A DNA stretch of 64,000 bases, taken from positions 62,001 to 126,000 of the forward strand of contig JBJKUR010000007.1 in assembly GCA_045563055.1 (NCBI GenBank), written 5' to 3'. Shown in pieces: positions 17,782 through 26,652 of the stretch; the first letter of the stretch is position 1; every line of letters starts with the position of its first letter. The position numbers were made by a program, and so were the translations under genes. Below the pieces are notes generated by a model. That model was not told the origin of the DNA, searched no databases, and was given only the letters and a program-made list of their open reading frames with translations. The stretch is from Methylaequor sp045563055. Its GTDB lineage: Bacteria; Pseudomonadota; Alphaproteobacteria; Methylaequorales; Methylaequoraceae.

Positions 17782-18624
17782 TTATAAAGGTATCTTGAAT
17801 ATATCTCTAATTTTATCCATTAGCAAGGTCGTAACGGTTAAATCAGCGCAAGTTCCTGGATTGTAGTGAAATTTTTTTAGATACCTATCAAACTTTTTTA
17901 ATTTTGCATCATTATTTTTAAAATAATTAATACTTTTTTGTATAAAGAGACTTTTCTTGGATATCATTTTAGCTTTATATGCTCCAAACTTTCTTTGAAT
18001 ATGACTGTCATTGTCCCTTGCTAAATAATTTAAAAACAAAAGCTCTATTGCCCTAAGCCTTGGTATTTTTTGGCTTAGAGAACGAAAAAAAGGCAAACCA
18101 AACTCAAAAATTTCATTATAATTTTGAATGTAACATCTAGAAATTCTATCCCAATCAGAACCAATTCGCATAACTTTAGTAAAACCCAAGCTTTGACTCG
18201 ATTGTAAAACATTTCCATTCCCACTATAATTTTGAAGGCCAGCTGGCTTGATATGACTTATAGATTTAATTATTAGGTCTCCATCTTTCTTTGAGATTCT
18301 TGTGAGGAGCTTTTTGAGTTGACTTTTTAAACTTTCTTTTTTCATTAAACTCAGTTTTAGGAGTGGAGCGCACAAAAGAATAATTCCAAGATTATAATTT
18401 GAGTTTAAACTTGTTTTACACTTTTTAACTGATAGATAAATTCCTTCTCCTAGGCTTAAATTTTTACTTATTAAGTATTCTGATGATATTTTGGCGGCAT
18501 ATTTAAATTTTAATTTACTCATACTGTGTAATCCTGAAAATGAATTTAAATTTCCTGGTTTTAAAGCTTCAAGTTCCTCAGAACATATATTATTAAAAAC
18601 TTTTTTTAAGATTTCTTCTGACAC
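17782..18624 (-). CDS. CitG/MdcB-like triphosphoribosyl-dephospho-CoA synthase family protein
   Basis: 280 residues, all-helical. ELEALKPGNLNSFSGLHSM and the C-terminal KKFHYNPGTCADLTVTTLLMD match the CitG family, which transfers a ribosyl-phosphate group onto a nucleotide cofactor. Members without citrate lyase or malonate decarboxylase genes are typical of H4MPT clusters and may add the ribose-phosphate part of the cofactor; this is inference. It overlaps the end of the upstream ATP-grasp gene by 19 bases. Confidence 0.78.
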   Translation of the reverse strand: MSEEILKKVFNNICSEELEALKPGNLNSFSGLHSMSKLKFKYAAKISSEYLISKNLSLGEGIYLSVKKCKTSLNSNYNLGIILLCAPLLKLSLMKKESLKSQLKKLLTRISKKDGDLIIKSISHIKPAGLQNYSGNGNVLQSSQSLGFTKVMRIGSDWDRISRCYIQNYNEIFEFGLPFFRSLSQKIPRLRAIELLFLNYLARDNDSHIQRKFGAYKAKMISKKSLFIQKSINYFKNNDAKLKKFDRYLKKFHYNPGTCADLTVTTLLMDKIRDIFKIPL

Positions 18625-19481
18625 TTTTTCTCCAAAGTCTTTAAAAAATCGTTAACCAAAATTTCAGAAATATCTAACTCCTCGACTTTTTGAAGAGAAT
18701 TCCAGGATGGGATACTATTTACTTCCAAGATGTAATATCTTTTTTTGAATAGTTTTATATCAATACCACCATATCCTAGGCCAAATAACCTTGAAACTTT
18801 ATTACTTAGTTTTCTTAGTTCATTATTTAATTTAATCTTCTCGATTTTTGAGCCTTGATAAGCATTTGTAACATAGTTTGTTGATATTCTTTTCATGGCA
18901 GAAATAGCTCGATGATTACTAACCAATACTCTTATATCCCAAAATAATTTATCACTCTTATCACCTAAAAAGTTTTGCAAATAGAATACATCTCCTAAAG
19001 CACTCAAATTTTGAACATTTGAATCTTTATTAATAAATTTTATGTTTTTCCCCTGAGATCCAAAAATTGGTTTTAGGAGTGAATCCCTTAGGACTTTTTT
19101 TTTCAAGTTCCCTATTGAGACATAGGTAACAGGTGAGAGAATTTTATTAATACTTAATAACCCTGTGCTTCTTACTTTATCAACAGTTTTTTCTATTACC
19201 TGTCCGGAGTTGTGAACATAAATACCGATTTGTTCTAGGAGATGTAAAAAAGTTAACTTTGTTGTTATTTTTTCTAAAGTTCCGTTGTTTATAAATCTTG
19301 CCCAAACGCCATTTATTTTTTTTATTTTTTTATTAAATAAAAATTCTTCATTATTATTAAAAAAGGCACTTAATTCCTCATACTTGATCTTAAGTACTTT
19401 GCATTTCTTTTTCTTTAGGTTTATTTCTAGTTGTTGGCTATGCCAATCATGAATATCACTGATTATAGCAATGTGGTGCAT
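18606..19481 (-). CDS. RimK-like ATP-grasp ligase of the H4MPT/methylofuran cluster
   Basis: 291 residues. N-terminal domain, then the ATP-grasp core with LLKPIFGSQGKNIKFI, FYLQNFLG, FWDIRVLVSNHRAI, FGLGYGGIDIKL and the metal-binding YILEVNSIPSW. RimK relatives add glutamate to proteins or cofactors (MptN/CofF types), so polyglutamylation of methylofuran or H4MPT is a reasonable guess. The start MHHIAIISDIHDW at 19481 is preferred to a TTG-like start at 19511 that runs into mch. Confidence 0.8.
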   Translation of the reverse strand: MHHIAIISDIHDWHSQQLEINLKKKKCKVLKIKYEELSAFFNNNEEFLFNKKIKKINGVWARFINNGTLEKITTKLTFLHLLEQIGIYVHNSGQVIEKTVDKVRSTGLLSINKILSPVTYVSIGNLKKKVLRDSLLKPIFGSQGKNIKFINKDSNVQNLSALGDVFYLQNFLGDKSDKLFWDIRVLVSNHRAISAMKRISTNYVTNAYQGSKIEKIKLNNELRKLSNKVSRLFGLGYGGIDIKLFKKRYYILEVNSIPSWNSLQKVEELDISEILVNDFLKTLEKKCQKKS

Positions 19482-19485
19482 GGAT

Positions 19486-20439
19486 TCATATTGATGAGAA
19501 AGAACTTTCAATTAGTTCGTGATTGGTATCACCACTGCTGTAAACTTTCCCGGTTTGTTTGGAATTTAAAAGAACACGCGCAGGGCTAAAGAGGTTTCCA
19601 TCAATTTTGTAGAAATCCTTTTCATAATCTAAAAAAATTTTTTTGAACGGTTTGCCATAATCTTTTGAATTTATGCTTGGCAATTCTTTTGACAGCTTTA
19701 TTATTTTTTTATCATCTGCATCTACCATCAAACTAACATCTCCTCCATATATAATTGCATCATTAGTCCTACCCATCCCAGTAATAAAATCAGACGCTAC
19801 AGGAGGAATAGGTGCCGATGCAGAACCAGAAATAATTGTATTTAATGGAAATTCAAGCTCATGTATTTTGTGAATTGCAACCTCAAGAACTCTTGAAACA
19901 ACTTGAATTGTCCCACAAATTGATGTGGTCGGCGTTAATATGAAGGTCAAATCATTTGGGAGCACATCACAATCTGAAGCAACTTTTTTAACAATTTCCT
20001 CTGGGGGAGTTTTATCAACTTCAAGGACTAAACATGTTTTAGAGTTCTTATCTGAATAATTAATTTTTGAAAATATTTCTTCTTTCTGAGCCAAAGCTCT
20101 GGCAGGACCAGAACCAAGAGAAAAAAAACTGTTATGATTTAGACTCCACCCTGCATATTGTGAACCCAAACATGATAATACCGGTTTTGAGGAATGAACT
20201 GAAATTTTTTGAAAGGAGGTGCTAAATTGATTAGATGGCAAAATATTTACGAAACCAAGACCACCCATACAAATTTCTGAAATAATCAGTGCAGCTTCTA
20301 TGCTTCCATTTGTTTTTACTCCTGCATCTATAATTATTGAATTCATTGGACCTTCAAAGACATCTATATTTAGAGCATCTTTTTTTTTTATGAGTTTTTT
20401 GACTAGTGTCTCGGTTTGTTTATTTATGCTATAATTCAT
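19486..20439 (-). CDS. mch: Mch, methenyl-H4MPT cyclohydrolase
   Basis: 317 residues, full length for the family. NIDVFEGPMNSIIIDAGVKTNGS, GPARALAQKE, LTPTTSICGTIQVVSR and SASAPIPPVASDFITGMGRTNDAIIYGG are diagnostic. It hydrolyses methenyl-H4MPT to 5-formyl-H4MPT, the step between MtdB and the Fhc complex. Flanked on both sides by ATP-grasp genes in the same operon as mtdB and mptG. Confidence 0.95.
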   Translation of the reverse strand: MNYSINKQTETLVKKLIKKKDALNIDVFEGPMNSIIIDAGVKTNGSIEAALIISEICMGGLGFVNILPSNQFSTSFQKISVHSSKPVLSCLGSQYAGWSLNHNSFFSLGSGPARALAQKEEIFSKINYSDKNSKTCLVLEVDKTPPEEIVKKVASDCDVLPNDLTFILTPTTSICGTIQVVSRVLEVAIHKIHELEFPLNTIISGSASAPIPPVASDFITGMGRTNDAIIYGGDVSLMVDADDKKIIKLSKELPSINSKDYGKPFKKIFLDYEKDFYKIDGNLFSPARVLLNSKQTGKVYSSGDTNHELIESSFSSI

Positions 20440-20447
20440 TAAATTAT

Positions 20448-21527
20448 TTAATTTAAATTACTTAAAATTTTATACGACATTTTCTCTAAATTTTCTCTTA
20501 ATTTCTCAATTTTTTTAGATGTTAGGTGAATAAGACAGATAGGATCATTTTTTTTTATTTTTTGTCCAATACTAGGTAATTCAGAAATATACTCTTTCCC
20601 TTTTAGTTTTTTTAAATATTTTAAATTTTCATTCTCAATACTAATACTTTTTAAACTATAGACTATTTGAGTGGCAAAAAAATTCTTATAAAAAGTTTTT
20701 TTTAAAATCAATTTTTTTTCAAAAAGATTGTTACTGATTCTCCACAAAATATTTGTACTTAAACCTGGACGAGCATTGAGCTCTATAATGAAAATTCTTT
20801 TTGTAATGGCTTCTTCAATAATATCAATGTTGCACAACCCATTAAGCTTTAAGGCTTTAGTTAATTTACAACATATTTTTGAAAGATTTTTCATCAATGA
20901 ATATTCAATATTTTTTGTTATAAGACCTTTTATAATAAAAGGTTGCTCTCTTCTCTTACTAAAAATTTGATTACAAACACATAAAATTTTTGCCTTATTT
21001 TTATCTGAAAAAAATTGAACCGATAAATGCTCGCCTTCAATTAATTTTTGATAATATTCATTTTTTTTTATTTGAGAATTTTTTCTAGTTTTTTTTACTT
21101 GGTTTCCACCAAATGATTGAAAACTTTTTTTTAAATTTACTTTTCCACATAATTTTTTTTTCTGTGACCATTCGGGGCAATCTTCTTTGATTTGAGTTAA
21201 TAATTTAAAAAACCTAGAAGATTTGATAAAATTATGTATTTTCAATGAATTTCCTTTGTTCTCTCTGTTATCAAAAAAGGACTCATTAAACATTTGTTCT
21301 GAAAAACCAGATCCAATTAAAATCTCGGAATTTTTTTCTGGATCTCTAAGTTTTATAAATTCTTTGATTTTCTCTATTTCACTGAACTCACAACAGAGGA
21401 TTTCTTTTGTGTAATTTTTTAATCCGAGGCTGTCAAATTTACAAATGCAAAAGACCTTATAATTAAGATTAAAAAAAACCTTTGCTAAATCCTCACAATA
21501 ACTTGCTATAATAAAAATTTTTTTTAT
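20448..21527 (-). CDS. ATP-grasp family protein between mch and mtdB, unusual start
   Basis: About 359 residues in one open frame. The ATP-grasp core is visible late in the protein: VQFFSDKNKAKILCVCNQIF, KALKLNGLCNIDIIEEA and FIIELNARPGLSTNI. Related ATP-grasp proteins recur next to mch or mtdB in H4MPT-using bacteria, substrate unknown. The first ATG is at 21293, but coding pattern continues upstream (KKIFIIASYCEDLAKVF) to the mtdB stop, where the only start is ATA 21527 overlapping TAA. If the A8 run there is one base too long, ATG 16 codons further up inside mtdB would serve. Confidence 0.75.
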   Translation of the reverse strand: MKKIFIIASYCEDLAKVFFNLNYKVFCICKFDSLGLKNYTKEILCCEFSEIEKIKEFIKLRDPEKNSEILIGSGFSEQMFNESFFDNRENKGNSLKIHNFIKSSRFFKLLTQIKEDCPEWSQKKKLCGKVNLKKSFQSFGGNQVKKTRKNSQIKKNEYYQKLIEGEHLSVQFFSDKNKAKILCVCNQIFSKRREQPFIIKGLITKNIEYSLMKNLSKICCKLTKALKLNGLCNIDIIEEAITKRIFIIELNARPGLSTNILWRISNNLFEKKLILKKTFYKNFFATQIVYSLKSISIENENLKYLKKLKGKEYISELPSIGQKIKKNDPICLIHLTSKKIEKLRENLEKMSYKILSNLN

Positions 21528-22423
21528 TTAATACCCAAGACCTCTCTTGCAGTTGTAAGTGCTTCATTAAAATTTAGATAAAGAGGTTTTTCACTAGAAC
21601 ACATTTTTTCAAACATTCTATACTGAGTTTTTACTTTTATATCACCCGATGTGAGTGGTCCTATAGATAATGCACCACATGGGTGTTTTGAATTGTCGTC
21701 ATTCAAATTCACTCCTCCGAGGCCTGCTGGAGGGACAGCATTTACATCAGCTAGAATCAATGCTTTTTTTGATAGATTCAATTGATCTTTGCTTATAACC
21801 TCTGTTCCTGCGCGTGCTGCACAAAAAATTATTTCTGCATCATGAAGGTAAGATTCATTTAGTTTATCTGAAGAGCCGTCACTTGGTTGAATTTCAACTC
21901 CAAACCTAGATTTGTATTCATCAGCTTTTTTTCTTACATTCTCAATCCCATCATAACCAATTATATTACATTTGGCTCCTTCTTTTGCGCACATTACTGC
22001 TGATATTCCTCCTACTATTCCTTTACCTCCATAGATAATTATATTTTTATCTTTGAAGTTCGATTTAAAGCGGTCCTTCAGAGTTTTTTCTGTGCATGCA
22101 ACCATAGCTGCCGCTGTTGTAAAAGAACCAGCCGGGTCAGGAAAAACAGAGATCTCAAATGGTGGTACCATAGATTTTTTTGCCATTTCCATCATATCAA
22201 GCGCCAGTGATGCATCTTTACCACAAATAAAAATCCCAGTTTTTCTTGCATTACTGACTGAACGGGAAAATATAGCATCTTGGACAAGACCTTTTACATC
22301 AGTCAAGTTTACATTTGTGTACGGTAAAACTAAATCATACCCAGCATCACAAGCCATGTTAACATCGAATGGACTCACGTTTTCTTGCGGGCTAATCATG
22401 TGAAGAATATTTTTTTTCGTCAT
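21524..22423 (-). CDS. mtdB: MtdB, NAD(P)-dependent methylene-H4MPT dehydrogenase
   Basis: 299 residues. KKNILHMISPQENVSPFDVNMACDAGYD at the start, FPDPAGSFTTAAAMVA, the nucleotide-binding IIYGGKGIVGGISAVMCAKEG and ILADVNAVPPAGLGGV match MtdB. It oxidises methylene-H4MPT to methenyl-H4MPT with NAD(P)+. The start overlaps the mptG stop (ATGA). Confidence 0.95.
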   Translation of the reverse strand: MTKKNILHMISPQENVSPFDVNMACDAGYDLVLPYTNVNLTDVKGLVQDAIFSRSVSNARKTGIFICGKDASLALDMMEMAKKSMVPPFEISVFPDPAGSFTTAAAMVACTEKTLKDRFKSNFKDKNIIIYGGKGIVGGISAVMCAKEGAKCNIIGYDGIENVRKKADEYKSRFGVEIQPSDGSSDKLNESYLHDAEIIFCAARAGTEVISKDQLNLSKKALILADVNAVPPAGLGGVNLNDDNSKHPCGALSIGPLTSGDIKVKTQYRMFEKMCSSEKPLYLNFNEALTTAREVLGIK

Positions 22424-23394
22424 TTTTTTTCCTTTTCTGTAAAAATTTTACCGTAGTTTCTTCCCTCAACCTTTAGCAACTTAATCCCCTTCATTTTATT
22501 TAAAAAAATATATTTTTCTAGATATTTTAACAATTCATTTCTTTTTTTTTCATTCTCAGAAAATACGAAACCAGTGGGTCCCCATGAAGATTGACCGAAG
22601 CTAATTATTTTTTTTTTTCTAAGGTTCGAGAAAATTTTTTCAATTTGCTTGCTTGCAAATTTATTCGGATGACTGTAAAACTTTTCCGACATATCGTCTT
22701 GGATTTGTCTTATTCCTTTAGAAAATTGTCCAAAATTTTTTTCTATCAAGCCAGGAATTATATTCATTAATACCGATTTGAAATTTAAATTTGGTTGAGT
22801 TTTATTAATCCTTTTGATTTTTTTGAATTCGTTTAATTCTTTTTTGCCGTATAACCCCGAACGGTTAGAATCTTCTAAAAGAAGTATTTTCCAATTTTTT
22901 GGCCACTTGATATTCATTATGTTTAATGGAGGATAAGCAGAACCTTTTAATTTTCCAACATCAATATTAAATCCACCTCTTTTGAAAGATTCGATTCCAA
23001 TGCCAGACCTAAGCCCTCTTTTTAAAATGATAGATATTTCATTAACATTGAGTTTAATTTTGTTTAATTTACAAATCAAGAAACCAACGGCAAGACAAAG
23101 CTGAGTTCCAGAACCTAATCCTTTGTGAACTGGTATAATAGATAATACTGTTATTTTAAAGTTCTGTAATTTTTTTTTTTTGGAGATTATCTCTACGATT
23201 TTCTTTATTTTTGTTTTTAAAGATTTGTCTCTACATTCTATTTTCATATGAATTGAGTTTTCAATTTTTATTTTGTAGGAATATTTTGAAATAGTTAAAC
23301 CAAGACTTCCAAACATTCTCTCACTGCTTTCGTCTAGATTTAGAAATCCAAAGTGTATTCTAGCTGGGGAATTTAAAATCGAATATGTTTTCAT
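22420..23394 (-). CDS. mptG: MptG-like beta-ribofuranosylaminobenzene 5'-phosphate synthase
   Basis: About 324 residues of the GHMP-kinase-like family. SPARIHFGFLNLDESSERMFGSLGL, IPVHKGLGSGTQLCLAVG and the C-terminal SFGQSSWGPTGFVF are the family signature. It joins 4-hydroxybenzoate or 4-aminobenzoate to phosphoribosyl diphosphate, the committed step of H4MPT synthesis. ATG 23394 begins MKTYSILNSPARI; the frame is open further upstream without homology-like sequence. First gene of the mptG-mtdB-ATP-grasp-mch operon. Confidence 0.88.
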   Translation of the reverse strand: MKTYSILNSPARIHFGFLNLDESSERMFGSLGLTISKYSYKIKIENSIHMKIECRDKSLKTKIKKIVEIISKKKKLQNFKITVLSIIPVHKGLGSGTQLCLAVGFLICKLNKIKLNVNEISIILKRGLRSGIGIESFKRGGFNIDVGKLKGSAYPPLNIMNIKWPKNWKILLLEDSNRSGLYGKKELNEFKKIKRINKTQPNLNFKSVLMNIIPGLIEKNFGQFSKGIRQIQDDMSEKFYSHPNKFASKQIEKIFSNLRKKKIISFGQSSWGPTGFVFSENEKKRNELLKYLEKYIFLNKMKGIKLLKVEGRNYGKIFTEKEKK

Positions 23395-23485
23395 ATATTT
23401 TTTTAGTTGGTTTATTAATTTTAAATTTAAATATATTATCAAACTATCAAACAGTTTATATTAAAAGAAACCCATAGGAAATGTT

Positions 23486-23863
23486 GTGAATAAAAAAGAA
23501 AAAGTTTTTAGCGAATCGGAAATAGAGAGTTTTCTTATAAAAAACCTTAATGGATGGAAATATGATGGCAAATGGATTCGTAAAACTTACAAAACTCATA
23601 GTTGGAAATCCACACTTATGGTTGTGAATGCTGTTGGGCACTTATCGGAGTTAGCTTGGCACCATCCGGACCTCCAAGTATCATATGCATTTGTTGAAGT
23701 GAAATTAATGAACCATGCTATGAAGGGAATAACTCAACTCGATTTTGATCTAGCTATGAAAATCGACGAATTCATTTTGTGGAATCCAGGTATAGATAAA
23801 GAATCTTCTCTTGAAGGGACTCCTTCTGATCCAAGGTTTGCCTATATTAAGTATAATAAATAA
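23486..23863 (+). CDS. Pterin-4a-carbinolamine dehydratase family protein
   Basis: 125 residues. HLSELAWHHPDLQVSYAFVEV and DFDLAMKIDEFI correspond to the PCD/DCoH active-site region. In phenylalanine hydroxylation this family dehydrates the carbinolamine of tetrahydrobiopterin. Here it starts an operon with the fhc genes (its TAA overlaps the fhcB ATG as TAATG), so a role with methanopterin is likely. The start is GTG. Confidence 0.85.
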   Translation: MNKKEKVFSESEIESFLIKNLNGWKYDGKWIRKTYKTHSWKSTLMVVNAVGHLSELAWHHPDLQVSYAFVEVKLMNHAMKGITQLDFDLAMKIDEFILWNPGIDKESSLEGTPSDPRFAYIKYNK

Positions 23864-24963
23864 TGCCAGAAAGCATCAAAGACTTTTACTGGTTCGGGTT
23901 TTCGAATCAGAAAAATTTTACTCAATCATTTTCATCAGAATACAAATTAGATGCAGCCCCCCTAATAAATGGAAAGATAGTAGGACTAAATCAAGCTTTA
24001 GAGAAGTTAAATAAGACAATTAGCGAAAGAGATTCAATTCATTTTGATGCAATGAATTGCGATCAGAATTCATTGTCTAGCATCTTTGATCTGGCAGAAT
24101 TTTCAAGATCTTCTGTAAATCACCAAGATGGAAGTGAAATTAATAGCTTCTATAAAGCTCTGAGTATTCATGGTGGTTCATTGATTTCATTTAATGAATT
24201 AAAAAAAAGATCTGATTTGATATTTTTTATCGGTTACTTTGATTTTGATTTGATTAAAAGTTTTCAAAACTCTATTGAATGGAAAAAAAATAAGTTTAAT
24301 GATTGCACTTATTATTTTAGTGGCCTTAAGACAAAAACGCCAAGTAAGTATCCACTTAATTTTTTTGAAAACTTTAATGAACTTTTTGATTTGGTTGTTA
24401 ATGACAAAACCAACGCAAAGTTTCCTAGTCTAAACAAACAATTTGCAATTTCAAAATATCCAGTTTTTGTTCTAAATCCCAAAAATGGAAGTACAGAAAT
24501 CAATGAGATATTTAAACTGTCTGAAAAACTAAATAAAATGGGAAAAAAAATAAGGTTATTTAAATTTTCAGGTGAAAATAATTCTTCTGGTTTTGTAAAT
24601 GCCTGTATCACAAAAACTGGATTTCCATGTTCAGTGAATTTTTCAGATTGGGGAGCATATCATGACCCTGAATATTATACTGCGAGTGTGCAAAATAAAC
24701 TTAAATCAACTCAGATTCTATTTTCAAACCTAACTTTTTCTACAAATTATACAAAATTTAAGAAAAATATTTTTATAGGACACCCTAACTTTTCTGATCG
24801 AAGGTTTTTTGATATTTACATTCCAGTCAAAACACCTGGAATCGATACAGATGGATTAGTAGTAAGATCTGACGGAAATGCAATGCTTAAATTAGAAAAA
24901 AAAATTGAATCAAATTATCCTACAATACATCACATTATTAACTCAATAGTTAGCCATGGTTAA
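23863..24963 (+). CDS. fhcB: FhcB, formyltransferase/hydrolase complex subunit B
   Basis: 366 residues related to the molybdopterin-binding subunit of formylmethanofuran dehydrogenase but, as in other bacteria, without the metal-cofactor cysteine motifs. HGGSLISFNELKKRSDLIFFIG, FPCSVNFSDWGAYHDPEYY and the ending YIPVKTPGIDTDGLVVRSDGN fit FhcB. It is part of the Fhc complex that converts formyl-H4MPT to formate via methylofuran. The stop lies inside the fhcD start region (8-base overlap), leaving no room for fhcA. Confidence 0.9.
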   Translation: MPESIKDFYWFGFSNQKNFTQSFSSEYKLDAAPLINGKIVGLNQALEKLNKTISERDSIHFDAMNCDQNSLSSIFDLAEFSRSSVNHQDGSEINSFYKALSIHGGSLISFNELKKRSDLIFFIGYFDFDLIKSFQNSIEWKKNKFNDCTYYFSGLKTKTPSKYPLNFFENFNELFDLVVNDKTNAKFPSLNKQFAISKYPVFVLNPKNGSTEINEIFKLSEKLNKMGKKIRLFKFSGENNSSGFVNACITKTGFPCSVNFSDWGAYHDPEYYTASVQNKLKSTQILFSNLTFSTNYTKFKKNIFIGHPNFSDRRFFDIYIPVKTPGIDTDGLVVRSDGNAMLKLEKKIESNYPTIHHIINSIVSHG

Positions 24964-25840
24964 GATCAATAATACGTTTGCAGAGGCATTTCCAATGAAA
25001 GCCTCTCGTCTGATAGTGACTGCAATAAATGAAAGCTGGGCCTTAAAGACGGCAGAATCATTTTGTGGATTTGCTACATCAGTTATAGCATGTGGTTGTG
25101 AAGCAGGAGTTGAAAAAACCTTACGTCCAATTGAGACCCCTGACGGTAGACCAGGTGTTTCAATTTTAGTGTTTTCAATGTCTTCTAAAGAACTTTCGAA
25201 ACAAATTTTAAATAGAACTGGTCAATGTGTTATGACAAGCCCAACCTCGTCTGTTTTTTCTGGAAATGATGGTAATCAAAAAATTCCACTTGGAAATTCC
25301 TTGAGATACTTTGGTGATGGGATGCAAATATCAAAGTTAATTGCAAATAAAAGATTTTGGAGAATACCAGTGATGGATGGTGAGTTCTTGTGTGAAGATT
25401 TTGCTTATCAAATGGATGGAATTGGGGGTGGAAATTTTTTAATTTTAGGAGATAGCAAAGAGAATGTTTTGCGAGCCGCAGAAAAAGCCGTCTTGAAGAT
25501 GAATAAATTAAAAAATATAATCTTACCATTTCCAGGTGGTATTGTAAGATCTGGTTCCAAAGTAGGATCTAAATATAAAGATCTTATAGCTTCAAGTAAT
25601 TTCGAATACTGCCCAACCATACAAGGGGTTGTAAAGACGAAGCTAAATAAAAGAATAAAATGTGTTTTAGAAATAGTAATTGACGGAATTTATAGAGAAG
25701 ATATTGAGCTAGCAATGAAAGTTGGAATTACCGAAATACTTAAGAACAAAAACAAAACAGGAATATATGAAATATCAGCTGGTAATTACGGTGGGAAATT
25801 GGGCCCATATTTGTTTAAACTGAAATCTATAATAAAATGA
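24956..25840 (+). CDS. fhcD: FhcD, formylmethanofuran:H4MPT formyltransferase subunit
   Basis: 294 residues, full-length Ftr family: NNTFAEAFPMKASRLIVTA, CGCEAGVEKTL, ETPDGRPGVSILVFSMS, NSLRYFGDGMQISK and FPGGIVRSGSKVGSKYK. It moves the formyl group from H4MPT to methylofuran within the Fhc complex. It follows fhcB directly and its stop overlaps the fhcC start (ATGA). Confidence 0.95.
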   Translation: MVKINNTFAEAFPMKASRLIVTAINESWALKTAESFCGFATSVIACGCEAGVEKTLRPIETPDGRPGVSILVFSMSSKELSKQILNRTGQCVMTSPTSSVFSGNDGNQKIPLGNSLRYFGDGMQISKLIANKRFWRIPVMDGEFLCEDFAYQMDGIGGGNFLILGDSKENVLRAAEKAVLKMNKLKNIILPFPGGIVRSGSKVGSKYKDLIASSNFEYCPTIQGVVKTKLNKRIKCVLEIVIDGIYREDIELAMKVGITEILKNKNKTGIYEISAGNYGGKLGPYLFKLKSIIK

Positions 25841-26652
25841 AAACAATCAGACTTAAATCAAAATTTAAAGTTAACTATCAACTAGACCTCAGAAATCTAA
25901 GTAAAATAGAAAATACATACAATTTAAAAACCATTCAAAATATTAAGATTCTTTTGAATAATAGAGAAAAAAAACTGCATGAATTTTTTTATATTTACAT
26001 TAATGAAAACAAATCATCTGAATTTGAACTAATCTTAGAGGGTTTGAATAGTAATTGCAATTTTGTTGGCTGGAAATGGAAAAATGGGGTTTTGAGAGTA
26101 AAATCTAATATTGGTATTTTTCTTGGTGGAAAAATGCTTAATGGTAAAATAATAGTTTATGGATCAGTGGAAAATAACTGTGGGTCAGGTATGTATAATG
26201 GAACAATAATTATTAAATCGAATGCAAAAAACTTTGTTTGTTCAAATTTACCAGGTGAGAGATCAGGAATGTCAGGAGGAGTAGTAATTATAAGGGGTAA
26301 CGTCGGTGATTACTTAGGCTTTAGGATGAAAAAGGGGATGATATTCGTCAATGGCATAACAGGAAAATTTTGTGGTAATAATATGATAGCTGGGACTATT
26401 ATAGCAAAAAAAGGAGTAGGAGATTATGTAGGGATTGGAATGAAGAGAGGAACTATAATAACAAATACAAACTTACCTTTAACATTCGGATTTGTTGAGA
26501 GTGGAGGGGAGACGGTAAATTATCTTCACCTTTTAAATAAATTTTTTGAAAAAAAATTTGATATTAAAATATTTAATAAGATATCCCATATAAAGAAATA
26601 CATGGGTGATAGCAAAGAAAATGGATTGGGAGAAATATTCTTAGTTAATTAG
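25837..26652 (+). CDS. fhcC: FhcC, formyltransferase/hydrolase complex subunit C
   Basis: 271 residues built of glycine-rich beta-helix repeats (GKMLNGKIIVYGSVENNCGSGMYNG split over successive turns, then GMKRGTIITN), the GXGXG/GltS-alpha-like fold of FwdC/FhcC. It is a scaffold subunit of the Fhc complex. Its final 12 bases overlap the end of the convergent hpnM gene. It ends the C1 gene region. Confidence 0.9.
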   Translation: MKTIRLKSKFKVNYQLDLRNLSKIENTYNLKTIQNIKILLNNREKKLHEFFYIYINENKSSEFELILEGLNSNCNFVGWKWKNGVLRVKSNIGIFLGGKMLNGKIIVYGSVENNCGSGMYNGTIIIKSNAKNFVCSNLPGERSGMSGGVVIIRGNVGDYLGFRMKKGMIFVNGITGKFCGNNMIAGTIIAKKGVGDYVGIGMKRGTIITNTNLPLTFGFVESGGETVNYLHLLNKFFEKKFDIKIFNKISHIKKYMGDSKENGLGEIFLVN

